Made by a program: the position numbers and the translations under genes
Assembly: GCF_900108105.1 (NCBI RefSeq)
Contig: NZ_FNUR01000001.1
Span: 535,945 to 599,944, forward strand
Direction: 5' to 3'
Source: Butyrivibrio sp. Su6
Lineage (GTDB): Bacteria; Bacillota; Clostridia; Lachnospirales; Lachnospiraceae
Length of the DNA stretch: 64,000 nucleotides
Shown here: positions 1 through 7,667 of the stretch, piece after piece
Position numbering within the stretch: the first letter of the stretch is position 1
Layout: every line of letters starts with the position of its first letter
The notes under the pieces: model-generated
Told to the model about the DNA's origin: nothing
What the model saw: only the letters and a program-made list of their open reading frames with translations
The model's database searches: none

Positions 1-950
1 ATATGTCCCGGCCCTGTTCCACCTTCTGCTTCAAGGAGATAATAATATCCGTCTTTTTTATATAAATGTGGTCCCTCAGGAGCTCTTTTATTATCTCCGT
101 AGAAAAGAAGCTGTGGCTCGGATATTTTCTTTGTGCCATCCTTACTAAGCTCAAATATACGGGCGCCCCTGTTAAGAAGCATGTATCTTTTACCATCATC
201 GTCATTAAAGATACTTGGATCAATTCCATCCTCATCAATGAACACCGGCTCACTGTATGGTCCTTCCGGCCTTTCTGAAGATACAACCATCTGCCTGCGG
301 TAAACCGGTCCTACATCATTAAGTCTATAAGTCGCTGTTATATAGAACCTGCCTTCGTAGAAAGAAATATCAGGTGCCCAATAGCCCCTTCCACCCTCAA
401 GCTCGTCAAGATAAGCCCAGTCAGGGTTTGTAATAGCATGGCCTATTATCTCCCAATGTATCAGGTCTTTTGAATGTGAGATTGGGATACATGGGAAAAA
501 GATAAATGATGAATTGACCATGTAGTAATCGTCACCGACTCTGCAAATTGATGGGTCCGGAAAAAAACCTGCTCTTATTGGATTCCTGTAAAAATCATCA
601 TATGAATGAGAATATCTGTTTTCTAAATAGAGCTCTATTTCCCTATGTTCTGGGTTACAGTTGACATTATCAAGGGTATATTCGCTATTTAAGCCATTTT
701 TAACTATTGTATGAACTATATCCCAAGGCGTTATAAGATCAATATCACCTTGTAAAGGATCAAGGCCACACCTTTCAACCAGATACTTAAATATCTCAAT
801 ATTACCAGACATAGCCGCAAAGTGAAGTGCTGTCCTATGTCCTTTGGCAAACTCATTAAGACTTGACCTTGAATATTCCACAATCCACTTAACAAGGCCG
901 AAATCACCTTTTTTTGCCGCATCATATATAGTCAGCTTTCCTGCATCCAT
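1..950 (-). CDS. Ankyrin-repeat / GH43 glycosidase fusion (3' end beyond window)
   Basis: The frame is open from the ATG at 950 to the window edge (316 codons), so the C-terminus is missing. A GGGGGA ribosome site lies 10 bases upstream. Residues 1 to about 65 form roughly two ankyrin repeats (IYDAAKKGDFGLVKWIVEY, then RTALHFAAMSGNIEIFKYLVE). From about residue 130 a GH43 five-blade propeller begins. The usual carboxylates are visible: Asp in FFPDPSICRVGDDYYM, Asp in DGIDPSIFNDDDG and the acid Glu in RAPEGPHLYKKDGYYYL. The pattern resembles the beta-xylosidase/arabinofuranosidase branch of GH43. No signal peptide is seen, which suggests a cytoplasmic enzyme acting on imported oligosaccharides. 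It starts 17 bases after the HD-GYP gene and is probably cotranscribed with it. The ankyrin fusion is unusual for GH43. Confidence 0.85.
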   Translation of the reverse strand, partial: MDAGKLTIYDAAKKGDFGLVKWIVEYSRSSLNEFAKGHRTALHFAAMSGNIEIFKYLVERCGLDPLQGDIDLITPWDIVHTIVKNGLNSEYTLDNVNCNPEHREIELYLENRYSHSYDDFYRNPIRAGFFPDPSICRVGDDYYMVNSSFIFFPCIPISHSKDLIHWEIIGHAITNPDWAYLDELEGGRGYWAPDISFYEGRFYITATYRLNDVGPVYRRQMVVSSERPEGPYSEPVFIDEDGIDPSIFNDDDGKRYMLLNRGARIFELSKDGTKKISEPQLLFYGDNKRAPEGPHLYKKDGYYYLLEAEGGTGPGH

Positions 951-966
951 ATAATCTGTTATCCCC

Positions 967-1980
967 CTATACCAAAATATTCAAAATCGTAATATCCAAT
1001 TTTTTCATCATATCTATCACTTTGCCATTTGAAAGCTTAACCTTAGGACGTGACAAATATTTTTCATTATTTTCTATAACAACGCCCTGCTGACCATTAG
1101 ACAAAAGTACAGTACAACCAATTGGATAAGGTGCTATATAAAGAAGAAAGGTATTAACTACTTTTATATCAAACATTATACCGGCATTAGCCATAAGATA
1201 CTCGATTGCATCTGCCGGGTTCATTGCATTCTTATATGCACGTTTTGTTGTAAGAGCATCGTATACATCTGCAACATGAATAATTCTTGCAAATTCATGA
1301 ATATCTGTCCCTGCAATTCCTCTCGGATATCCTGTTCCGTCCCAATTTTCATGGTGTGAATAAACAGCATTTTTTATTACTGCTGAAATCTCATCTCCAG
1401 TTTTTTCTTTTTCACGAAGACGAGAAAGCCCATACCAGGGATGCTTCATCATTTCTTCATATTCTTCTTTGGAAAGCTTTGCTGGTTTATTCAGTATTTC
1501 CAACGGAATATCGCATTTCCCTATATCATGCAGAAGGGCACTTTGCGAAAGCTTTTCAAGCTCAGAATTAGACAGTCCCATGCCTATCCCTATAATTACC
1601 GAAAGAATATCAACATTTACACTATGAACATAAGTATAATTGTCATGACTACAAATAGCTTTTTGCTCAATAATAAGAGAATCAGCATTTCGAATTTCAT
1701 TAACTATGCTGTTAGCAAGAAAAATGCATGCATCAATATCCAATTTTTTTAGATGTTTGATAGCCTTAAGTCTTGTTTCATCGGATACTATCTGCCTGGC
1801 CTTCTCAACATCACCATCCTCAAATATATAAACTCCTTCATATTCTAGCTTGTCAATTCTATCTATATAGAATTGATTTAAGGGAGTATTAGCTTTTAAA
1901 AGAGTAATCTCATTATTGTCATACAAATTATTAGCCAGAAGCATTCCGGGTTTAAGATCTTTGGTACTTACAAATCTCAT
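967..1980 (-). CDS. HD-GYP domain protein (putative c-di-GMP phosphodiesterase)
   Basis: A 337-residue protein. Residues 1 to about 60 resemble the DUF3391-type N-terminus (VSTKDLKPGMLLANNL). The HD-GYP domain follows, with HD in LLHDIGKCDIPLEIL, a histidine in MMKHPWYG, HHENWDGTGYP and a later HVADVYDALT. These are the metal-binding and GYP signatures of c-di-GMP phosphodiesterases, so hydrolysis of c-di-GMP is the likely role (family knowledge). An upstream in-frame start at 1998 exists, but a strong GGGGAGGT site 6 bases before 1980 decides for the internal ATG. That ATG overlaps the stop of the intein-like gene (ATGA), so translation is probably coupled to it. Confidence 0.88.
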   Translation of the reverse strand: MRFVSTKDLKPGMLLANNLYDNNEITLLKANTPLNQFYIDRIDKLEYEGVYIFEDGDVEKARQIVSDETRLKAIKHLKKLDIDACIFLANSIVNEIRNADSLIIEQKAICSHDNYTYVHSVNVDILSVIIGIGMGLSNSELEKLSQSALLHDIGKCDIPLEILNKPAKLSKEEYEEMMKHPWYGLSRLREKEKTGDEISAVIKNAVYSHHENWDGTGYPRGIAGTDIHEFARIIHVADVYDALTTKRAYKNAMNPADAIEYLMANAGIMFDIKVVNTFLLYIAPYPIGCTVLLSNGQQGVVIENNEKYLSRPKVKLSNGKVIDMMKKLDITILNILV

Positions 1981-3026
1981 CGCCCTACCTCCCCGCAAAT
2001 AAAGTTAGTACAGTCATGGGAAACTATACCATTAACAATAAAGCTCCGTGAGGAAGTAATTATCTCATATAAATCATCATCTTTTGTCTTCTCAATGTTG
2101 ACTATAGCTATATTGCCAACACCTCTGCTTCTAACCGGCAGATTTTCAACTGCAAATTTATTCACTGGCTTAAAAATGTTATAAAACCTTATAAGTTCAG
2201 TGACGCCTCCCATAATTGCAGCTTTCATATACTCACTGTTATAGGAATATTCAAAGTCAAACAATTCCAATCCATTTTTTACAATATTAAGGAACTCTTT
2301 TTTGGAACTTCCAACATTCTTGGTAATAGGATTGATGCTTCCGTCTGAGTCATAAGAGCCTGCAACAAATCCCCTCAGGAATTCAGGCTCATCCTTATAT
2401 TTGGAATACTTCTCAGAGAATCTTATCATATCCTTATAGGATACACGCAGTTTTTTCGTAACGAAATATTCGTTAGTATCACTATCATGCGCAAAATAAT
2501 CTTCTAAAGCCACATCTATGCCGAAGTACAAAAGGAAATTGTATACTCGATTAAGTACCTCTCCATTTCTCAAAGCAAAATCAGCATATTCTCCACTATG
2601 AAAAGCTATAAGATTTCTTCCGTATATTTCTGCACTTATGATATAACCAGCCATATAAAGCCTGGACTCTTCATATACACCGGTTAGTCGTTTAGAAAAG
2701 CCAACCATTTTCATATCATTTTTTATATAAAAAGCATTCTCGTGTATAGAGCCATTATCATAAGAAAAATGCCACCCCGCCCTCGTAAGCCACTGATGAC
2801 ACGGGCTACATATAATATTTCTGTTGTCACTTAATGTAATTTTGACGGCGCTGCTCTTTCTTTTATAAACACCAAGTATCTTTGCCTTTATATATCTTAG
2901 TTCTTCTCCATCATAGCTAATAGCATAGATTTCATCGCTATTATTTAGATCGCGCACTTTCTTTAATGTGTTGTTATACATTAACACATCCATATTTCCG
3001 TCTACACAATCAAAATTCCTGTTCAT
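1977..3026 (-). CDS. Free-standing intein-like protein (Hint domain with LAGLIDADG endonuclease)
   Basis: A 349-residue protein that is almost entirely intein. The N-terminal splice block begins at Cys7 (CVDGNMDVLMYNNTLKKV). Block B is ITLSDNRNIICSPCHQWLT with its histidine. LAGLIDADG-like helices are YMAGYIISAEIYG and FLRGFVAGSYDSDGSI. The C-terminal blocks are YEIITSSRSFIVNG and IVSHDC. Only 6 residues (MNRNFD) precede and 11 (CTNFICGEVGR) follow the intein. The last intein residue would be Asp, where Asn is usual, so C-terminal cleavage may be slow or absent. A GAAGGAA site before 3026 supports this short start. The spliced peptide would read MNRNFDCTNFICGEVGR; its DCTNF resembles the active-site motif of Amidase_6-type proteins (inference). 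The final codons also form the ribosome site of the HD-GYP gene. Confidence 0.82.
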   Translation of the reverse strand: MNRNFDCVDGNMDVLMYNNTLKKVRDLNNSDEIYAISYDGEELRYIKAKILGVYKRKSSAVKITLSDNRNIICSPCHQWLTRAGWHFSYDNGSIHENAFYIKNDMKMVGFSKRLTGVYEESRLYMAGYIISAEIYGRNLIAFHSGEYADFALRNGEVLNRVYNFLLYFGIDVALEDYFAHDSDTNEYFVTKKLRVSYKDMIRFSEKYSKYKDEPEFLRGFVAGSYDSDGSINPITKNVGSSKKEFLNIVKNGLELFDFEYSYNSEYMKAAIMGGVTELIRFYNIFKPVNKFAVENLPVRSRGVGNIAIVNIEKTKDDDLYEIITSSRSFIVNGIVSHDCTNFICGEVGR

Positions 3027-3117
3027 AGTAGTATTCCTTCATAAAAAATGAAATCAAAAATAATTGCAAGATTATTTTATCATTTATTACCGCTATCACA
3101 GCAAAAACTCATACAGA

Positions 3118-4797
3118 TTACAGAATCTCCATATTTGCAGAAATAAAATCAGCATATCCTGGGAGAGAATTCTCTATATTATTAGAAATAGCAAAAATAC
3201 CAATCTTTGCACCAACCCACGTATGATCTGACGGAGTATAGTTGGCTCCAAGGTCAAGTCCCTGTTTCTCATTATCTGATGCACCAAAATTAAGTTTTAT
3301 TTTGAGACTAGGATTTTCATCTCCCAGAGGATTATGAACATTTTGAAAATACATATCTTCTGATTTCAAACTACTATCCGAGTGGGAAAATGTCATGGTC
3401 CATGTAATGTCTTTTAACGCATCTGAAGCGGCAAGTTCATTATTATAACAGATTTTTGAAAAATCGAAATCTTTATCTGCAACTTCTTTTTTATCAGAAT
3501 CTGTTCCCTCTGAATGAATTGTTTTTATGACATACTTCTCATCAGATACTCTCTCAACATATGCGGCCATATACTGGCCACCGGTCATGCATACACCTGC
3601 CCTGTCACCAATTTTTAGACCGGAAGCATCCATCCTGATCTTCATTTCAAACATTGGATAGATCAGTTTTTGTGTAAGAACATTGGCACTTTTCCAGATA
3701 ACAGGCTCATTTTCAGAACTTGTGTTAAGCGCATATAATCTTATACCATTCTTTTTATCAGGTATCTGGCCGTAAAAAGAATCATAATGATTGCCAAGCC
3801 ATTGCCATGCTAAATTATATTTTCCATTCTCAAAATCATCAGATGCAAAAAGCCCTGTATCCTCTATATTAAAATCATTTGAAACATTCGGCTTAGTATA
3901 TTCATAAACCGGTTCACCGCATCCATTTTCATCCGGATTAGTACCAATGATCGGCCAGCCATCTTTCCATGTAACAGGCTGAAGATGACATATTCTCCCA
4001 TAAAGGCCTCTGTCCTGGAAATGAATGAACCATTCATCGCCATTTACTGTATCAACAAGAGCACCCTGATGAGGTCCATTGATAACAGTATTTCCGGTAT
4101 GCATTACTTCTTTTATCTCATAAGGCCCATAAATATTCTTGCTTCTAAGAGCGACCTGATATCCATCTGTTACGCCACCTGCCGGAGCCCAGATATGATA
4201 ATATCCATCCCTCTTATAAACCTTAGGTCCTTCAATAGTTACAGCAGGGTGATCAGGATCATTTCCGTTAAAAATAAAGTGATCTTCAGTAAGTGCCCTT
4301 GTTCCATCGGAGCTCATTTCGAATATTCCAAGAATACTCTTAAACCCAATCCTGCTCTTAGCATAGCCATGTATAATGTAAGCTTTACCGTCTTCATCCC
4401 AAAATGGACAACAATCAATAAGGCCTTTTCCTTCCAAAAGACATATAGGTTCATCCCACTTTCCAAGAGGATCTTTAGTTTTTACAACATAATATCCCTC
4501 ATCCGGCATTCCATAGAAAATGTAAAATACTCCTTCATGGTATCTTATAGAAGGAGCCCATACTCCCTCTGAATGCCTTGGAATATCAAATCTCTTTTCC
4601 TTAATATTGTTTAGAGCGTAATTTACAAGCTTCCAGTTAACAAGATCCTTTGAAATCAGTATAGGAAGCCCAGGTGTATAGTTAAAGCTTGATGCAGTAA
4701 GGTAATATGTATCCCCCACCCTGATCACATCAGGGTCACTGTAATCAGCAAAGATTATCGGATTTCTAAATTTTGAGCCTAAATCTGAATAAGACAT
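3118..4797 (-). CDS. GH43 glycosidase with C-terminal beta-sandwich domain
   Basis: A 559-residue protein (an in-frame start 8 codons upstream at 4821 is less likely, because GGAGGAG lies 4 bases before 4797). The GH43 catalytic propeller covers roughly residues 10-310: base Asp in FADYSDPDVIRVGDTYYL, modulator Asp in DCCPFWDEDGKAYIIHG and acid Glu in VTIEGPKVYKRDGYYHIW. The remaining ~230 residues look like the beta-sandwich that follows many GH43 xylosidases/arabinofuranosidases. There is no signal peptide, so it probably trims imported oligosaccharides in the cytoplasm. It follows the acetylesterase gene after 20 bases, consistent with a deacetylation and debranching pair. Confidence 0.9.
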   Translation of the reverse strand: MSYSDLGSKFRNPIIFADYSDPDVIRVGDTYYLTASSFNYTPGLPILISKDLVNWKLVNYALNNIKEKRFDIPRHSEGVWAPSIRYHEGVFYIFYGMPDEGYYVVKTKDPLGKWDEPICLLEGKGLIDCCPFWDEDGKAYIIHGYAKSRIGFKSILGIFEMSSDGTRALTEDHFIFNGNDPDHPAVTIEGPKVYKRDGYYHIWAPAGGVTDGYQVALRSKNIYGPYEIKEVMHTGNTVINGPHQGALVDTVNGDEWFIHFQDRGLYGRICHLQPVTWKDGWPIIGTNPDENGCGEPVYEYTKPNVSNDFNIEDTGLFASDDFENGKYNLAWQWLGNHYDSFYGQIPDKKNGIRLYALNTSSENEPVIWKSANVLTQKLIYPMFEMKIRMDASGLKIGDRAGVCMTGGQYMAAYVERVSDEKYVIKTIHSEGTDSDKKEVADKDFDFSKICYNNELAASDALKDITWTMTFSHSDSSLKSEDMYFQNVHNPLGDENPSLKIKLNFGASDNEKQGLDLGANYTPSDHTWVGAKIGIFAISNNIENSLPGYADFISANMEIL

Positions 4798-4817
4798 TTT
4801 CTCCTCCACAAGTCGTT

Positions 4818-5540
4818 TCAACCATTTGTTTCAATATCCAAGTATTTGGCAAGTGCCTGACTATCAATAACAAGTGACCTATATGGTTCTTCAAGTTCTG
4901 AAAGTCCCTTCGCTATCATTCCTGCATAAAGAAGTGCTCCCTCATATTTGAGATGTGAATTATCTATTTTCCCTTCAGGTGCCCAATCAGCTTCACCTGC
5001 AGCAAGGTTCATATAGTATTTTTTGGAAGCTTCATCTCCTGTCTTTTCAAGGAAATTGCGGCTCATTGTAAAAAGATCAATTACAGGAACATTAAACTTC
5101 TCTCCTGCCTCTTTCATCCCCTTCACATACTCTGTATGCTCAGATGGCTTTAAATTGCCATTCTCATCAAAAAGTCTTCTCTCAACTGATGTGATAAATA
5201 CAGGAAAAGCCCCTTTATTTCTCGCCACATTCACGAACTTTCCGAGATTTACAATAAAATCATCGTGTGGCTTTGTATATCTCGTTGGATCATTTATCTT
5301 TTCATCATTGTGACCAAACTGTATAAAAAGAAAATCGCCTTTTGTTATTTCATCATAAATAACAGCAAGTCTGCTCTCATCTATAAAGCTCTTTGTGCTT
5401 CTGCCATTTACAGCATGATTATATATCACAACATCTTCCTTGGTATATCTGTCAAAGGCCTGCGCAATGCCGGTCTGAGGATATGTATTGAACTTATTAC
5501 AGGCTACAGTTGAATCCCCTGCCCAAAATATGTGTCTCAT
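4818..5540 (-). CDS. SGNH-hydrolase acetylesterase (CE12, rhamnogalacturonan acetylesterase-like)
   Basis: A 240-residue protein with the SGNH blocks: nucleophile Ser in WAGDSTVACNKFNTYPQTG, Gly/Asn in NHAVNGRSTKSF, FIQFGHNDEK, and a C-terminal Asp/His pair in DNSHLKYEGALLYAG. This arrangement is typical of RhgT/YesT-like rhamnogalacturonan acetylesterases, which remove acetyl groups from pectic backbones (family knowledge). No export signal is visible. A GGAG site precedes ATG 5540. The gene lies downstream of the ABC-permease terminator and upstream of a GH43, so it probably begins a new transcript. Confidence 0.88.
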   Translation of the reverse strand: MRHIFWAGDSTVACNKFNTYPQTGIAQAFDRYTKEDVVIYNHAVNGRSTKSFIDESRLAVIYDEITKGDFLFIQFGHNDEKINDPTRYTKPHDDFIVNLGKFVNVARNKGAFPVFITSVERRLFDENGNLKPSEHTEYVKGMKEAGEKFNVPVIDLFTMSRNFLEKTGDEASKKYYMNLAAGEADWAPEGKIDNSHLKYEGALLYAGMIAKGLSELEEPYRSLVIDSQALAKYLDIETNG

Positions 5541-5573
5541 ACCTCGCTCTCCTTTATATTATATTTATTTAAT

Positions 5574-5595
5574 ATAATGTCGCTTTTGACATTAT
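5574..5595. promoter_or_regulatory. Inverted repeat upstream of the acetylesterase gene
   Basis: Perfect 8-bp arms ATAATGTC and GACATTAT are separated by 6 bases. The element lies about 10 bases upstream of a minus-strand TATAAT-like sequence (5558-5563) that precedes the acetylesterase start, near where a -35 box would be expected. It could be an operator, and differs from the TGTAAGC operator of the uronate genes. Confidence 0.4.
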
Positions 5596-5608
5596 TGTAC
5601 CGATTAAC

Positions 5609-5641
5609 TAAAAAGAGGATATGCATAAAGCATATCCTCTA
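5609..5641 (-). terminator. Rho-independent terminator of the sugar ABC permease genes
   Basis: On the minus strand an 11-bp stem (AGAGGATATGC / GCATATCCTCT, 5-base loop) is followed by a short T run. It sits 24 bases after the stop of the second permease gene. Confidence 0.8.
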
Positions 5642-5664
5642 TTCTAAATGTCGAAAGAAAATAA

Positions 5665-6540
5665 TTACTCTTTTACAGCTCCAACATTAACGCCCTGTAC
5701 AAAGTACTTCTGAAGGAATGGATAAGCTGCCATGAAAGGAAGGATAGCACATACGATAGCTGCATAATAAAGAGTATTCTGTGAAACTTTATATGCTGTC
5801 GTAGGCGTATCACCATCCATGATCATTACACGAAGCTTATACTGGAAGTTAACCTGATCAGGATTTGTAATGTAAATCTGTACTGTGCTGTAATCGTTCC
5901 ATACTGTAACTGCATACATAAGACCGATTGAAGCAAGAGCTGCCTTTGAAAGAGGAAGTACTATCTTGAAGAAAATTCCCATAGGACTGCAACCATCAAT
6001 TTTAGCAGCTTCAAAGAGAGATCCGGGAATTCCTTCAAAGAAGTTCTTCATCAATACAAGGTTGTAAACGTTCATACCATGCTTGATAACAAGGATCCAC
6101 ATTGTATCAACAAGATGGAGCTGTTTCATAACGAGGTATTCAGGAATCATACCACCAGAGAAGATCATTGTGAAAAGAAGGAAGAAAGACATTGCATTTC
6201 TACCTGGCATCTCTGTCTGTGTGAGTACGTATCCTCCAAGTGTTGAAAGTACAAGACCAAGAAATGTTCCTAATACAGTTGTAATAACTGAATTAAGGAA
6301 TGGTCTGTACAATCTAACTGTTGTAAAAATTGTAAGATATCCATTTACTGTAAAATCTTCAGGCCATAACTTGAACTGGTAAACACCTACAGCATTAAAG
6401 GAATCAACAACTACTTTCCAAATTGGAATAAGAACAATAAGTGCAATCAAAATAAATACTACATAATTGACAACATCAAATACATGTACTTTATTTTTTC
6501 TTGCCTTAACTTGCATAGCCTGTGCTTTTACCTGTGCCAT
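5665..6540 (-). CDS. Carbohydrate ABC transporter permease, LplC/YtcP-like (CUT1)
   Basis: A 291-residue inner-membrane permease with about six hydrophobic segments. The cytoplasmic EAA loop, which docks the ATPase, reads FEAAKIDGCSPMGIFFKIVLP around residues 175-200. The family partners an LplB-type permease and a large lipoprotein binding protein; both lie immediately upstream. No ATPase gene is nearby. In related Firmicutes a shared MsmX-like ATPase serves such importers, and the same is inferred here. GGAGGT lies just before ATG 6540. Confidence 0.92.
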   Translation of the reverse strand: MAQVKAQAMQVKARKNKVHVFDVVNYVVFILIALIVLIPIWKVVVDSFNAVGVYQFKLWPEDFTVNGYLTIFTTVRLYRPFLNSVITTVLGTFLGLVLSTLGGYVLTQTEMPGRNAMSFFLLFTMIFSGGMIPEYLVMKQLHLVDTMWILVIKHGMNVYNLVLMKNFFEGIPGSLFEAAKIDGCSPMGIFFKIVLPLSKAALASIGLMYAVTVWNDYSTVQIYITNPDQVNFQYKLRVMIMDGDTPTTAYKVSQNTLYYAAIVCAILPFMAAYPFLQKYFVQGVNVGAVKE

Positions 6541-6552
6541 AATGTTACCTCC

Positions 6553-7509
6553 TTAAATAATACCGCGGCCACGAATTTTCTTACTAGCCCAGTTACATAT
6601 AAGAACAAGGAAGCAACCAACAATTGATTTGAACAAACCAACAGCTGTTGTATATCCATAGTCAGGAATGGCTGTAAGGAAAGTCTGGCGGTATACATAT
6701 GTTGAAATAACATCAGATACGTCAAACACACGGTTGTTATATAATACAAATACTGATTCGAAAAGGTTAAGAACCTTTGCAAGGTTAAGAATCAATACAA
6801 TTATTACCGTATTCATAAGTGCTGGTACTGTTACATACCAAATTTTCTGAATTCTTGAAGCACCATCAATATCAGCTGCTTCATAAAGTTCAGGATTGAT
6901 ACCGGAAAGTGTTGCAAGGAAAATAACTGTTCCCCAACCTGTCTCTTTCCATATGTTGATCAAATAGAAAATAGGTCTCCACATTGACTGAACATGCAGG
7001 AAGTCAATACTCTGACTTAAAATTCCCCATGACTTTAATGTCTCATTAACAAAACCTGTAGATGATTTTGATAAGAACAACTGGAATATAGCTGCAACTA
7101 CAGCCCATGACATAAAGTGTGGCAAATAGATTATTGTCTGAAGAGACTTCTTTGCAAAAATGTTATGCATTTCATTAAGAAATACAGAAACCAAAACCGA
7201 AGTAAAGGTTGTGATCAGAAGTTTCGTAATAGAAATCTCCAAAGTATTAGTAAATGCTGTCCAGAATTCTTTTTTTCCAAACATTGTGTAGAAATTCTTG
7301 AGCCCAACAAACTCAATATTTCTAAGCTTATAAGTATAAAATGCGTAGCGGACACCCAGCATTGGCCAGTAATAAATAATGATTACAAATACTAAAACCG
7401 GCAAAAACATCAAGTAGTAACCAAAGTTATTTTTGATGCGTGTACTAAGAGGCTTTTTATTAATTGGAGCTCCTGTAGATGTCGTAGCAACCGTCTGCTT
7501 CTTACTCAT
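6553..7509 (-). CDS. Carbohydrate ABC transporter permease, LplB-like (CUT1)
   Basis: A 318-residue permease with six predicted membrane segments and a canonical EAA loop (YEAADIDGASRIQKIWYVTVP). The N-terminal ~30 residues are hydrophilic and Thr/Lys-rich. It is separated from the next permease by 12 bases, and from the binding-protein gene by a 158-base spacer with two hairpins. An AAAGGAAGAGG site precedes ATG 7509. With its partner it should form the membrane channel for an oligosaccharide, probably a pectin- or xylan-derived uronide, because the operon shares an operator with the uronate genes. Confidence 0.92.
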   Translation of the reverse strand: MSKKQTVATTSTGAPINKKPLSTRIKNNFGYYLMFLPVLVFVIIIYYWPMLGVRYAFYTYKLRNIEFVGLKNFYTMFGKKEFWTAFTNTLEISITKLLITTFTSVLVSVFLNEMHNIFAKKSLQTIIYLPHFMSWAVVAAIFQLFLSKSSTGFVNETLKSWGILSQSIDFLHVQSMWRPIFYLINIWKETGWGTVIFLATLSGINPELYEAADIDGASRIQKIWYVTVPALMNTVIIVLILNLAKVLNLFESVFVLYNNRVFDVSDVISTYVYRQTFLTAIPDYGYTTAVGLFKSIVGCFLVLICNWASKKIRGRGII

Positions 7510-7536
7510 AGCATCCTCTTCCTTTCAAATTGGCGT

Positions 7537-7581
7537 AATTCACGATTTGTTACATGATAATTATATCAATTATCGTGAATT
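7537..7581. repeat. Inverted repeat / mRNA hairpin in the binding protein-permease spacer
   Basis: Perfect 10-bp arms AATTCACGAT and ATCGTGAATT with a 25-base loop. It lies between the attenuator hairpin and the permease ribosome site. In RNA it could protect one end of a processed transcript. Confidence 0.5.
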
Positions 7582-7586
7582 TTTTC

Positions 7587-7633
7587 AAAAAAATCCCATC
7601 CCCAAGAAGATTTTTATCCCCCTAAGGGATGGG
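7587..7633 (-). terminator. Terminator-like attenuator after the binding-protein gene
   Basis: Minus-strand stem CCCATCCC / GGGATGGG followed by ATTTTTTT, 35 bases after the stop of the binding-protein gene and before the permease genes. Partial termination here would make more binding protein than permease, a common arrangement in ABC importer operons. The stem is 8 bp with a long, partly structured loop. Confidence 0.65.
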
Positions 7634-7667
7634 AAAAGTTGACTTCCGTCTAAGATATTATATGCAA

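Noticed and set aside
3985..4572. 195-codon plus-strand frame
   Set aside because: Fully antisense to the GH43 gene, with no family likeness and no promoter or ribosome site.
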